NCBI GenBank assembly: GCA_022747635.1
Contig: JAKTNV010000009.1
Location: 68,036,407-68,100,406, forward strand
Source of the DNA: Hetaerina americana
Lineage: Eukaryota > Arthropoda > Insecta > Odonata > Calopterygidae
DNA: 64,000 bases
Direction: 5' to 3'
The notes below the pieces were generated by a model. It did not search any database and was not told the DNA's origin. It saw only the letters and a program-made list of their open reading frames with translations. The translations under genes and the position numbers were made by a program. This document shows positions 48,106 to 60,700 of the stretch, piece by piece. Within the stretch, counting starts at the first letter, position 1. Each line of letters starts with the position of its first letter.

Positions 48106-49480
48106 CCGTAAACACATATACATATGTATTTATGCTACTTTATGCATATCAATGTGCATATACCTTTTGGGCTGGCCAGGGGACAGTGAGAAGGCGAGGT
48201 TTTTGTAGAAGGACCAGACCCAAAATAAGGGTTAGGAGTAGGGGTAGGAGAGGGGGTCCACGGACAGCGGGGTGAGGGTGAAGGTGGAAGGGGTGAAAAA
48301 AAATTTAACTGGAACCAGAAGAGATGAGACACCGGAAGGAGAGTGGTAGCTTGGATTGTATGCGAGATGGCTTGTGGAGGGGAAGGGCGGTTCTGACCAA
48401 CGGGGGGTAGGGGGTACGTGAGGAGGGCGTAGTGGTGTGAGGGATAGTCTCGGTAAGAGCGTGGGGAAGGTAGGAAAAAAAGGGGGGCACCTGGTATTAC
48501 ATTACATTTTTTTTGGCAGGAGTTGACGGTAAGGGGCGGGAGGGGCGGCAGTTTTTTTCGAGAGACGTAGCGGAACGTGCGAGTTTTTTTTCTGAGGGTA
48601 TGAAAAAAGTGGGGAGGGATGCTGAAAAAAGTGAGTGGGGTGGAAGGGGTTTAGGGATGGTATTTTTTCTGCGAGGAGGGACAGAGTTTTGGGGACGCTG
48701 GGGGGATCGGGAACGTGGCTCGGAGAGGGGGGATAGGGGTCGGGAGGCCAGGCCTGAAGGGTCGGAAATGGTCGTGCTTGGAGAGATCTGTTAATAAAAA
48801 AATTATTCTTGATATACCACTGCTTCCCATAAAATATGGAGATATTTTTCATGTTAGTCACAATCACGAGGCCCCGAGAAAAATAAAAACAGGAGAAAAA
48901 TAATATTAATAAGCCCAAAGCGGGGTCGGAGGTCGGATTTTTTGAGGGAGAGATGCGGAGGGGAGCGGGAAAGGGGCTGTGATTGCATTTATGTTCCTTT
49001 ACTTGCACGCATGGTATTTTTCGAGAAAAAGGGGATTTCCCTTACCCAGAAAAAATAGTCCTAACTCCCCCTCTCTCTCCTTTTTCCTCCTTTTTGCCAC
49101 CCTCCACCCCCCTCTTCATCTCCCTCCCTCCTTTCCCGCGCTCTCTCCGAGAATTTTCTTTTTTATATATGCGACACTGGCGCTATCCGGACACAGCGGC
49201 GCTCCGGCTAAATAATGATACTTTTTGCTTCATATCGTCTTCCGGTCGTATTTCACAGGTATTACCCCCTTCGGAGTTTTCGATGCTGGCGTTTCTATTT
49301 TTTTTTCTCCGTCGTCCCCTCTAAGCCTCCCACCTTCTCTCCTCCAACTGCCCTCCCCTTCCAAACTTCACCCCTTCATCCCGGCCCTCTCACGAATTTC
49401 CGCTCATGCGAATTAACATTTTGCATTTTTTAAAATATTCCCCTCTTCCACCCCTTCCCCTTTCTCCCACCCATTCCCTC

Positions 49481-51340
49481 GAACTGCCCAGTTTCCGAGG
49501 CCCTTTGTCAAATTTTTTATTAAAAAATGCATCCTCCTCAATCTCTTGGAATGCATTATTCCGAAAATTGCACGCGAAATTGTGTGAATTATAAAGAAGG
49601 ATGGGGTGCGGTGGTGTGATAAACTTCACCGAAAAAATTTGGCGGGAAATTATCTTGGATATGTTGGTTGAAGTTTATTCTGTGAGATTTCTGTAATTAA
49701 AAAAAAAACAAATTATATATAATGTGCGGTCGTGGGGACCATTTATTTTAAATTATTTCATGATACTCGTGCAAAGTGTAGTAATAGATTAACTACGAGA
49801 TGTAACTTAACTCGTAGATGAATATTACTTTAAAATCCAAGGACATTTGCGAATCAACGCCAGAAATGCTAGGAGACACGTGAACGAGACACACATCCCT
49901 GATGTATATCATTGAAATGAAATAGTCATACCTAAGAAATAGCTGTATATAATTCACTCCAAGTGTGCCAGTCATAGCGTAGGGTTGAGAAAGTAAACAT
50001 AAATACCGAGAGTGAATGATGTTTTTATGAAATTTTCTGTATTTTTTTTGTGAAAATGGCCTGCCAGATGTTTTTAAGTGCATAACGAAAATAGCGAAAT
50101 GACGTTAAGGGAGGTAAAAATTCTTAAAAACTTAAAACTTGGAAGTAGTAAGATAGCATTCAAAAATGTTATAATGCAATGGTAACAAATAATCATATTT
50201 TCCCAAAAAATTGAGAATTTCAAAGTAAATCATGCTGTTTATCTTATCTGTCTTGATTTTCTTCGCAAAATTAAACATTTTACCTGCTGGAGGACACATT
50301 ATTATTACTATTAACAGGCGTTTGTCATTAAGGACACTGTACAATGCAATTGGCTAAAATTACTTGGCAGAAGATGTGGTATGTTAAATACAATTTGGGT
50401 AAAAGGATAAAATAGAAAAGACCAAGAAAGGATAAAATAAAATAAAGACCCTTGGAAGTGAATAATAAAATATACAGGAACTCCTTTGTAATTGAACACA
50501 CCCGGAATAAGGAAGAAGTATGAAAACTTTGCGAATGTTATTATCCAAAATGCTATCGGTTCACTTAAAAAAAATATGTTTTTGCTCATCATAACTAAAA
50601 AAAATAAAATTAGTCATTAATTCATTTGAACTTTCTTTTTATTAAGTTCCTCCTCATTTTTCTTAATTATACACCAGCTTTTATCACGCATATGCAGTTT
50701 TCATCCTATTTTAACAAGATGTAACAGATAGGGACTCACGAGCCATCTAGTTTGATTTAATGATACATGCTAATTTTTGATTTAGTGTTTAGATTTGAGG
50801 CAAGTATTTATTTTATGATACCAATGGTACAGTTAGCCTCCGTACACCCTGGCTTTCAAAGAGAAAACAAATTCCTTGAAATAATTTCGCAGATTCAAAA
50901 AAAGGCATCGTTATAAGATTGGCGAAATAAGGAATTCTCATTAAGGTAAATATAATTATGATTCATCCTTTCACATATTTGCAAATTAATAGTTTCGCAT
51001 TCGTATTAATTATCAGAAACCATAATATCTCAATTTTATCAATATTAGGCTCTAAATTAAATATAATTTTCCTTAAGGCACAAAGGGTCAAGGAATTATT
51101 ATTTATTTAACTGAGCCCCTTTACTGCTTAAAGAAATATTATTTAATGTAGTCAGTCTTAGAAAAGGCTGTAAGAAGGTTTAATTTATCCTTTCTGTTTT
51201 AGCACGGGGAATATTGTGGTGAGGCCAAAACATGATATAATTTTTATCAAAGGAACGTGATGGTATATTCATTGAAAACATTATAATTTTCATGGTGCGT
51301 TTTTTAAAAAAGCCATAGTTGTAACAAGAGTCGAGTTTTA
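49481..51340. other. AT-rich gap between islands
   Basis: No recognisable gene. The frame at 49793-50083 (minus, 96 codons) has no family features. Confidence 0.5.
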
Positions 51341-51344
51341 ACAA

Positions 51345-52030
51345 GCCACCAGCGAGAGTGCGGAGTTGCCTTTCCCGGAGGGATGAAATGGCTAATAACA
51401 ACTTAGAAATGACTCTGTGTGTTCCGCGGACCGGTAAGCCGCAATGTGCGAAATTTGAAGAGAGGCAGGAGGGAATGGAGAGACGAGGGATGGAATGGGT
51501 GGGGAGGGAGGGGAGGGTTTGCCGGGATGGGAATCCCGTAATGGCAAACGAGGAGAAAATACAGGGACTGCGCGAGGAGAGCGGGATGAGGAGAGGCGGC
51601 GGGAAGGAGGGAATACGGAATTTATTCCCAAAGTCCGCTTCCACGTCTTCCCGTGAAAAATAAAGCGCCTTTCCTTTTGTCCCTCTGCCCAACATTCTAG
51701 CCCCTCTCTCTCTCAACCGCACACACTGACACGGCCCGCAAAGGCACACTCAATAGTGCCGCGGCATTGTGTGACTCGGTGGGTGTCGGCTCGCCTCGTG
51801 TTTGCGAGGGACACGAAGGAAAAGGGAATTTTTGTTTATCCCGTTCCTCTTCCACCACATCCCCCGCTCTTGCCTGCATATCCGAGCTTATTTTTTCCTT
51901 GAGAGCGTTTGGGAAGCGAGGGAGGAGAAAGGAGGGCTAGGGAGAAGAGTGCACCGGCATGGGATGGAAAGGGAGAGAGGGAGAAAGACAGTATGTGGTG
52001 TCCAAAATAAGAGCAGGATAGTTGTAAATG
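51345..52030. promoter_or_regulatory. CpG-rich island C
   Basis: About 690 bases of moderate to high GC with CpG. Plus-strand purine-rich at 51440-51640. The minus-strand frame of 189 codons (51749-51180) spans island and AT-rich flank, changes composition halfway and lacks domains, so it is not called. Confidence 0.45.
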
Positions 52031-52615
52031 AAAATATTTCCTTGACGTAGAAATGTTGTTGTCGTAGAATCATGTAAATACATCCAAACCGTAGGAACAC
52101 TCCTTTTGATGATTCTACTTTAGTGTTTGAATCGAAGAAAATTAGATGTCTTTGCCATAATCTTTGCCAAAGTCCAAATACATGATTGAAAATACTTCCT
52201 ATTAAAAGTTTCTGTTTTGATATTAGCCAAAGAAACCAGAAAGGTTTTCTTTGGCTGAAGACAACAAGACTGGTACCAACCAGTTTTGTTACCTTCAACT
52301 TAATAATTTGTTGTTCTATCATAATAATATATACTCCTTCCTATCACGTACAAGAAACGGACCCTGTCGTGTAGTGATAAAGCATTAACAATGGAGCAGA
52401 ATATTTGGAAACCACAAGTCTCTTTATCTTTAAAAAGGTACGAAAAAGAATTTCATGCATTTATCAAAATTCATTCATTGCAATAATGAGAAATAATTGT
52501 AATAATATTTCATACAAGATTATTATCAAGGACCGGAAACTAATCTGCTCTAATTACGCTGCATAGCAATATTTTCCTACCATACTATGCGAGTCGATAA
52601 CCTGTGCCCATTCAA
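52031..52615. other. AT-rich gap between islands
   Basis: Nothing recognised, apart from a local imperfect inverted repeat around 52210-52265 (the 'aagaaaccagaaaggtt' region). Confidence 0.45.
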
Positions 52616-53592
52616 AACTCTGAAAAAGTTTTCCCCCGCGTGCGTGCACCGATCCCCACTGCCGTGGTTTCCCGAATAAATGTGGCAAGTACGTAAGAAC
52701 ACTCAGGGAAATTCCTCTCGAGCATCGAGCTGCTTTTGGTCTACGGTCGCATGTTGGTAGGCTATGGATTGCTGTGTTACTATTGCCGGAGATGTGGGGG
52801 AGGAGGAGGGGGCGGATAGGGTGGTCAAACTGGAATCGATGTCCGGAGGAGGAGGGTCTGGAAGAGGAGAAGGTTTTCAGATGCGGGAGGGAGCAAAGGA
52901 GGAGGAGAGGGCAAAGAGCTAGACCCGGCTCGTGGAATATGTGAGACCGTTGTTTGTTCGAATTACTGGCATTGGGGGGAGTGGAGAGGAGGTGGAGGAG
53001 CCGGGGTTGAGGCGGAGATATGGAGGGAGACGAGTGATAAGAGAATGTCGGGAGGGAGTATGGAAACAGTGCCCGGAGGTTTCTGGGGGAAGGGATTGGG
53101 GGGGAGGCATGCGGAGGTATGGAGGTTTATATAGGAATAAGGGATCTGAGTTTGGGGATGATGGTGGCGGATTGTGGGGGAGGATGAGGAGGGGAGGAGG
53201 GAAGGAGGAGGGGAGAGGGAGGCCGGGTCGGGGGTGGGGGATTGAGGCGATGTGGACGGGTTGGAAGATCCAATGTAAGCCTGGACGAGGGAAGCCTGTG
53301 CACAAGCATTCGTGCCTATATCCTGTGAGACAGGGAGCGTGGTGAAAAATGAAGCTGCCACGGGGTGTTACGGAGAAATGGGTGTGGGGCGGCAGAGAAA
53401 CCTCCCTCCTTCCCTGCCTCCCGCCACCCTACTCATCCCCTCGACTCCCCCCCGCCCATCCTGCGCTCGCCCCCCGAGGGACGAGTGTGGGGAGGAAGGA
53501 GCACGCGGGAGAGAGGAGGGTGGGCAGAGGCGGGGAGATAGGGGTTTAGGGAGATTCGGGTGAGCGCACGTTTGGCAAAAGTGAAAGAGGAC

Positions 53593-53630
53593 CGGGAGGG
53601 GGGGACGGGAGCGGGAGGGTGGGTGGGGGG
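53593..53630 (+). other. G-quadruplex-type run
   Basis: At least six G3+ runs separated by loops of one to three bases within 38 bases of the plus strand. This matches the standard pattern for a folded G-quadruplex in the G-rich strand. Confidence 0.6.
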
Positions 53631-53973
53631 TCGGAGAAAGGAGGAGAAAGTAAGGGTAGGGGGTAGGGTGGCACGGAAGTAAGGGAGGCTTTACGGAGTC
53701 GGGGCGCGGATCGGCGTGTTTGCGAGGCCTGCAAGGGTTTGGGGTGGACCTGGTAGGGAGGAGAGGGAGGTGCGGCGGGAGGAGGAGGAAAAGGGAAGGG
53801 GAGGAAAGGACGGAGAGAGAGAGAGAGAAGGGAGGCCGAAATTTCACTCCCTGACGGATCCCGTTGCAGCGGCGAGAAGGGCTTGCACCTGCCGGCCCTG
53901 AGAGCAAGGGAAATTGAAGTCGGCACCCTGGGCGGGTCCTTTCTCCGCGTGTGATTTTTCGAACCCCGTCCCT

Positions 53974-54064
53974 ATTGGTTCCCGCCTCACGGTCGGCCAT
54001 GATGATTCCATGACGTCACCGAAAAAGTACACTCCCGCATGCAGTTCCGAGTGAAAGCCATTGG
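53974..54064. promoter_or_regulatory. CCAAT / CRE / CCAAT promoter-like cluster
   Basis: Inverted CCAAT (ATTGG) at 53974-53978, a full palindromic CRE TGACGTCA at 54011-54018, and a second ATTGG at 54060-54064, spaced 33 and 42 bases apart, inside island D. Known NF-Y and CREB/ATF pairs bind this arrangement. Both CCAAT boxes are in the minus orientation, which hints at leftward transcription, though NF-Y works in both directions. Confidence 0.5.
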
Positions 54065-54112
54065 TTCTCGGGGCTTCTCTCGTATTTTTATTATCCTCCC
54101 CGAAAAAACATT

Positions 54113-54147
54113 CTCTCTCCCTCTCAGTCTCTCTCTCTCTCTCTTCC
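54113..54147. repeat. CT-rich simple repeat
   Basis: CT units, partly interrupted (a (CT)n core at 54128-54143). The complementary strand is a GAGA-type tract, a known site class for GAGA factor in insects. Confidence 0.7.
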
Positions 54148-54720
54148 CTACTCCCTTTCGCTTTTTTGTTCACCGTCCACCTTGTCTCCTCCAGCCTTCG
54201 TTTCCTCCCTTTGAATCCACAGTCGAGGCATTAAATCAATGCTGGGGAGGGAGTGTGCAAGACTAGACGCGGAGGGAAAGGGAGGGAGGGCTTACGTTAG
54301 GGAGGAAGGCTCCGAGGAAAAAATTCTCCTCTCTCGGCTCACACCCTCGACTCAACCCCAGCCACCCTCTCTCCCATCGCCCTTCACCTCCACGCGACAC
54401 TGCATACTCCCACTCACCGCACACGTACTCTAACACACACACATTCACCGCCTAATCCCATGCATACACATGCACAGACACACACACTCTCGCACATATC
54501 TATATATTTATAAAAAGGGGGGGGGAATAAAATATTTCCGTACTCCTCTCTGTATAGGTGTACGCCCAGTTGAAATGCCACCTCGAACGTGATAGGTGCA
54601 TTTCTCCTTAAAAAATCGCGGTGGTATTGAAAAATTCTACCCCGCGCTCCCCCCAGGCGTCTCCCATATCCTCCGCCGTCATCTCCAAAACCTAGCATTC
54701 AGTCTGCCAGCAAAGCGGGC

Positions 54721-57700
54721 GAGCTTCAAAAATGAAATAATTAAATACATTACGCACGAGAATTCATTATTGTTATTATTAAATTATGGATTTCGAGGGT
54801 AGCTTTTTTGCGGAAATTTCTCCATTTCATTGCACTTCGTCTGCACCCATTTCTCCAAAATAAACTTTTTTTTTTCCTTTCTGAAAAGTATTTGATTGGA
54901 TCTGAAAGTTAACCGACTTTCTTGGTGCAAAATTCTAGCAAAAAACATTGCGCGTTATTAAAAATTACTTGAAACTAGTTGCTATTAGTTCTACAGTGTT
55001 ATTTTGGAAGATAAACATGTAAAGGATTCACTCTAGAACTGTATCTGTAGGTATATATTTTTGTTAACATATAGTAAGCATAATTTGAAATGTAATGAGA
55101 TACGCTAGCAATAAAAAGCTCATTGTATTTATTTTATTAATATTTATTGCAAATAATATGAGAAGTACTAATTTGTATTAATTTACATTTCAAATTTATA
55201 AAGAAAATTGTACTAATTTAGTTTTTCAGTCCAAAAAACTACCAAATTCTTGCAAAATAGTTATTAATCTGTAATATTGTGAGGGAAACATAGTGCTACA
55301 ATGATAATGACACAAACATCCAATTTCAAAATTATGCAAATACTTTTATTCTTTTCCATACCTCAGATTTCTTCTCCATCTCTGTAAAAAAAGAAGTTCT
55401 GAAACATAAGAGACAAAGAAATTTTTGATACTATTATCATTGTAACCGGCAAACATATGTTGATAATTCACAAAAATATTATTAATTTTTCACTAATATC
55501 TAATTTCCAATGATGATATAGATGAAGATGCACTATTAAAAAAACAGGTAACTCTGTCTAACTCCCTGTTCGTAGCATGATATATTTCATGTAGCTATAT
55601 GCAAACTTGTACAGTTATAGCCTGAGAAAATGTTTTGCATTGTCTTATTCAGAAATATGCTCTCTAAAGAGTATACCGTTGGAAACTACTATGTTTAAAA
55701 ATACATAACTACCCGTTTGTTCATTTTTATTAGAGTACGAAATTTAATTATAATTGTAAAAGGGCAGGTATATTTAACGTTTTTATATTATTTAGAACTA
55801 GGTTGTATTTAAAAATTTTAATTAAGCGTATAAACTTTGATTATCTTACATTGTTGTAACGTTTCCTTTAAACCATTTTGATTTAATAAATATTGTAGAA
55901 CGAAGTTTTATATTCTTACTAATAATCAGGAATGTGTAATATTTGCAAATAAGTGAAACAATTATTAATTTTCATTGTATGGACCTGCTTAACAATATTA
56001 TTATGAGATCTATAAACTTTATTAATTTTAATTTTCCTATCAAATAAAGTATAAAAAATGCAATGGTATACTATACTTTGGAAGGCCACTAATGACATCA
56101 ACTTACATATCACAAAGAAAATTTTAATCGTCAATAACATCTCATATTGAAATAGAAAGCTTTACTTTTGATGGTATTTTTTTTATTTCAATAATTTTTT
56201 CTATATTTATTGAGCGTAGAAATACTTACCGAATAACGAATATGAATTATCATGCTTCTAAGGTAGAGGCCTAATATTTTCTGATCAATAATTTATTCCC
56301 AAAATCAAATAATAGATTCTTACCTAAGTAGATATTTTGTGAAATATTTAATTAAATTAATATTTAAGAATTTCTTTTGACAACTTCTTGACAACAATTA
56401 TTTAATTTATAAGCAAGGTAATTTATGTATTAAGGACTTGCTATGAACGGGTGAATGGAATAATGGCTTATAGACAAAATGTCCCGAGAGCAAATATATT
56501 GTATACAAAATGTATCTTGAAAATTTTCTGGTTCGTGTAAGGGGTACGACTCAAATTTCTACAAACAAGCTTGCCTAATATACTATTTTTTTCCAATTCT
56601 AATACCAAATAATTATGTATTAAAATTTATCTGAAAAGGATATACTTAATCGGAACTGTCAAATTTCACCATTTATTACTTCATTCTTTGGTATTAAATC
56701 AGTCATTTAATAACAGAAAGGACTTGCACTAACCTTAACACTTATTTTATTAAATCAATAATAATGTAGTAAGAAAAATTTAGTAAGGCTGTCTTTCTAA
56801 TTATTTAATTACCTAAAAATATGGCCTTATTTTTAAATGTTGATCGGAATAAATATTTCTGATATTTGCAGATATTCAGAATACTCTATATCCTTCTAAT
56901 TTTTTTGTTTTAGTATCATAGAATTAAAAAAATTAAACAAAATGAAAATATATTCAGAACCTATGTATATATAATCATTAATTATATAATATTTATTCAC
57001 ACCTGTCAATACCGTTGATATATTGAAGGTAAATGGTTATACATACGTAATTTTATATTTAAATGTGCATGTATTTATGTCCTTATAAGTATTTATGTTT
57101 ACACATGTAAACTATTGTCATTGTTTACCTAAATATAGTCTTGGTAGGCCTGAATATAAATATGTTCCCACCAATCAGTTTGAAATTTATTTATTTCCAC
57201 CATTTAGTTATGAAAAATTATTTAACGTCATAGAATTTTACCTGAGAAACTCTTAAGTTGTTATTTGGATAACTATATGGTGACGTTGATAAAGCAGTCA
57301 AGTAATATTTTTAATAGTAGCTGTTAGCTTATCTTACAATTTTTAATACAGGTGTTGATAAGGTTGTGTATTACATGTTTGCGTTGAAATTTTCATTGCC
57401 TTCTCCCTGCATTCCTCTTCTTAATTCTTGTCATAACCTTTCTCATGCATGCATCCTCGGATTCAGTTTTTAAAATACTTCTTTTCTTTTTGTTTTTCTG
57501 TCCTCTGGGCTAGAGACAAGTATGCCCAATATTTTATGGTCCCCATATTTCACAGAATTTTTATTCCCTCCTGTCGTTATTGCCTTATATTTTAAAATCT
57601 CTAATTTTTTAGTATGTTATCATACCTCATAGGCGTACATCATTCCCAAATTCTAGTTTTGTATTGCTTATGTTTCAATGAAGCACGTTAACGCACCTAG

Positions 57701-60700
57701 AAGTGATTCATCATAGTTTGCTGAAACGATTTCTCTCCTGTGACTTCTTACGAGCTAAGTCGTTTGTTATCTTTTCAGCGAGCGTTCTTCTCTTGAAATA
57801 TCATCAACGAGTTTTAACCTATTTGTAGATTAAGGCGACCTAATGGCAATTGATTTGTTATTTATATAATTTTAAATAGTTTATAATTTATAGCACAATC
57901 TTGCCTTATTTTCTCGTTCCCCTAGGACTGCGCAGGAAAGGATTAAACTTTTGCTATGAAAAATGCTCATGTGGTGCAATGATCAAACCCCTTTTTCCTT
58001 TTTGGAAAATGTTATGTTTCTTTCAAAAAAGATTTGGCAGCGGGAGGTAACCTCCCTTTTTAAAAACATTCATAGTTTTGTGTTAGCTTATTTAATGACA
58101 CTTTTCAGCAAGCATTGAATGTAATATCCTTAAAATCCGTATTAAGGTTGCATTCCCTCAAGCAAGGATTTTATAAATGGTATTTTTAATTTTAATAGTG
58201 TTACAAAGATACACTTAAGAAATAAAATATTGCTGTACTGTTGTTAAAAGGACTACCATGGAGATTATTAGACATCATCAGGTAATGGCATGAGTGTTTA
58301 TTTAAATTTTTTTCCATTTGTTCTTCGGTACATGTAGTGGTAATGGTAACTTAAGGAAAGAAGAGGATTATAGGGATGATATGTGAAGTGATGACAGATC
58401 ATTTATATATAATAAAACATAAATTAAAAGACAAAGTGAGCCAGTTAATAATTTTCCAAAAATAGGAATTTTGATATTTAGGCATGTATGTTCAAAACTA
58501 TTTATCATGTTATTTAAAATTTTCATTAATGTAATGCTCATATTCATGAATAAGAACGAAAGAGTACCATTTATTGGAAATTATTTGTAAGGGAGCATGC
58601 TTTGGCAGAACTTCGATTTAACATAATCATTAAGTTAGGGGAAGGGATAAACTAATATTTGTAAGCAGGATGAAAAGAAATAGTGAAAAGTTCCAAATGG
58701 ATGCTCTTAGGGATAATACGATTGCATTGGGCAGACGAATGTCAGAGTTCGCTGCGATGCAAGACAGTTTTGAGGCATAGGGCACGAATTGCGTAGAATC
58801 AATGTATTAAATGTAAAAATAATATGCTAGTTACAGTGATCATTTGATTTAAAATGAAAAAAATGAAGTCAAAAGAATAAATGAAATAAAAATGATGATT
58901 TTATTTCCAAAAACTCCTTAATGGTGGTCTAACAGTGAAAACCGTCAGACATTGATAAACTAGGTTGCTATAAGGCGTATGCCTAGGAGAGCAACTAAAT
59001 GATAAATGAAAAATTATGAAGTCAACAATAAAGTAGAAGAAATACCTAGGTGAACTTCATGCATCATATAATAAACAAAAATATGCCATAAACGAAGGAT
59101 GTCAATCAGAGTTTAATACAAGCATGTAGCTTTCGTCCATGAAGTGGGAAAGACGAATACATACATGCTAAAATCAAAGACTCCCGAGATCTTGTACCTG
59201 TACAGTTTCTAATTTGCAAGTAGTAAAATATATATTTGAACTCTAAGTTGGAATTTTTACCATATTTTGAGCAGTTTTTGCCTACAATGAATGTGATTTT
59301 AAAGCGTTGCCATGTACAATATAAAATTCGGCATAAGGACACTCCCAAAAAATTTCTATCTTCATAGTTTCCATGGATTTAAAAATATACGGCATCTTAT
59401 GGTTGGTTCAAATCAATTGAGCAACGTCCTAAAATATTTTGCATAAAATCAAAATTTATGTTAACTTCCTCAGATTTATGCACTATTTTCATCGTAATTT
59501 TGATAGAAATATCAAAAGATACTTTTATTTCATGCTAAAATCTATCAATTTAATTACCGCTTTAAACGAGTGGAAGTTAGTGGTAGCAATTGATATACAA
59601 TACTCAAGAGGTTCCGAAAGTCGTGTATCTTACTTGTGAGAAGAAGACTTTTATGATAGGTGATATATTTTTAGGTTAGATCTGCTACTACATATGAGCC
59701 TAGAATGTAAAAAATTAATCGATTCTCAGCAAAGGATTTGCAATACCATGCCTATGAATTGCATTCCCTATTTTGTGGAAACAAACGCTCTTTCTTATAC
59801 TGTAGCCAAGCATTAGAGGTTAAAATAAAATTCAACAAGCTAAGCAAAAAATATTATTACATGTCTTTATAAATATATAGTACTGTATAAAAGAATGAAT
59901 AGACACTAATTTCGAGAAGAAGAAATAACACTAATTTCGTTTTTATCAGCTCATTATAGTAACGTTTGTCATGTTTATTATGTATTCCTGGCAATTGGGA
60001 GAAGGAACTTGTACCATCGGTCATTATTATTCCAATATGAATTTCAATTTATCTCCAATGAACAATCTGGTGGCTTCGAATTTCCTAAGCGTATAATTTT
60101 GTTACTGCTTCTTGTGATTTGCGTGAGCACTATTACTATACAAGGTATAGGAAGAGGGTATTTGCTATGTAAAAGCTAGGTATATTTATATACCTGGCAG
60201 GTTTTCATCCCCTTTTACTTTGTCCATAACTAACTATGCAGAGGACATTTTCCATCGAATCCCGAGAAATTAATGCAAATTGTTATCTACACTTTCATTT
60301 AAATTAGAAATTAAACTACAAAACCAGCAACATAGTTTTTGCTGATTGTGTAGAGTAATATTAAAAGTCATTTATTTTGATCTATCAGCATTATTCACTC
60401 TAAAACATATATGTATTTGATTAGGATTTTAAGTAATATATTTTTAACGGGCAGTAAAACCAATGTGCTAAATTCATATTAAATAAATAATTCAAAATCT
60501 GACATCCAGTGTTATTGTAACGTCTGCAATATTCACTCAGACAATCAATAAAAATTTTTCTGAAACTGTGCTGATTTAAAAAAATCGTGTTTACTTTTTA
60601 TGAATTCAGCAACTTTTTCTTAATTTGAGTAAATTTGACGGATACTCATGAAATGTTCTTTCAGTTCAGTCTAATACTTATAGTATGACAATAGTTCATA

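Larger units (their letters stand above)
44550..49480. promoter_or_regulatory. CpG-rich island B (about 4.9 kb, with an AT repeat inside)
   Basis: An abrupt change from AT-rich to very GC-rich, CpG-bearing sequence. Purines and pyrimidines segregate: G-rich on the plus strand at 44980-45700, C/T-rich at 45850-47350, G-rich again at 48180-48780, C/T-rich at 49050-49480. Many overlapping frames of 60-433 codons on both strands reflect low stop-codon density. They are rich in P, R, S and G and have no recognisable domain. Candidate promoter motifs are listed separately. The likely role is the regulatory start region of one or more host genes. Neither direction nor gene identity can be read from the window. 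Confidence 0.55.
52620..54720. promoter_or_regulatory. CpG-rich island D
   Basis: About 2.1 kb, very GC-rich. The plus strand is G-rich at 52790-53270, C-rich at 53400-53475, G/A-rich at 53480-53860 and C/T-rich at 54100-54420. It contains G-quadruplex-type runs at 53593-53630 and a dense CCAAT/CRE group at 53974-54064. Open frames of up to 210 codons on the minus strand (54000-53368) are low-complexity P/S/R-rich and are not called as genes. Confidence 0.55.

Noticed and set aside
53368..54000. 210-codon minus-strand frame in island D
   Set aside because: Low-complexity proline/serine-rich translation of pyrimidine-rich DNA. It overlaps a 126-codon frame in another register.
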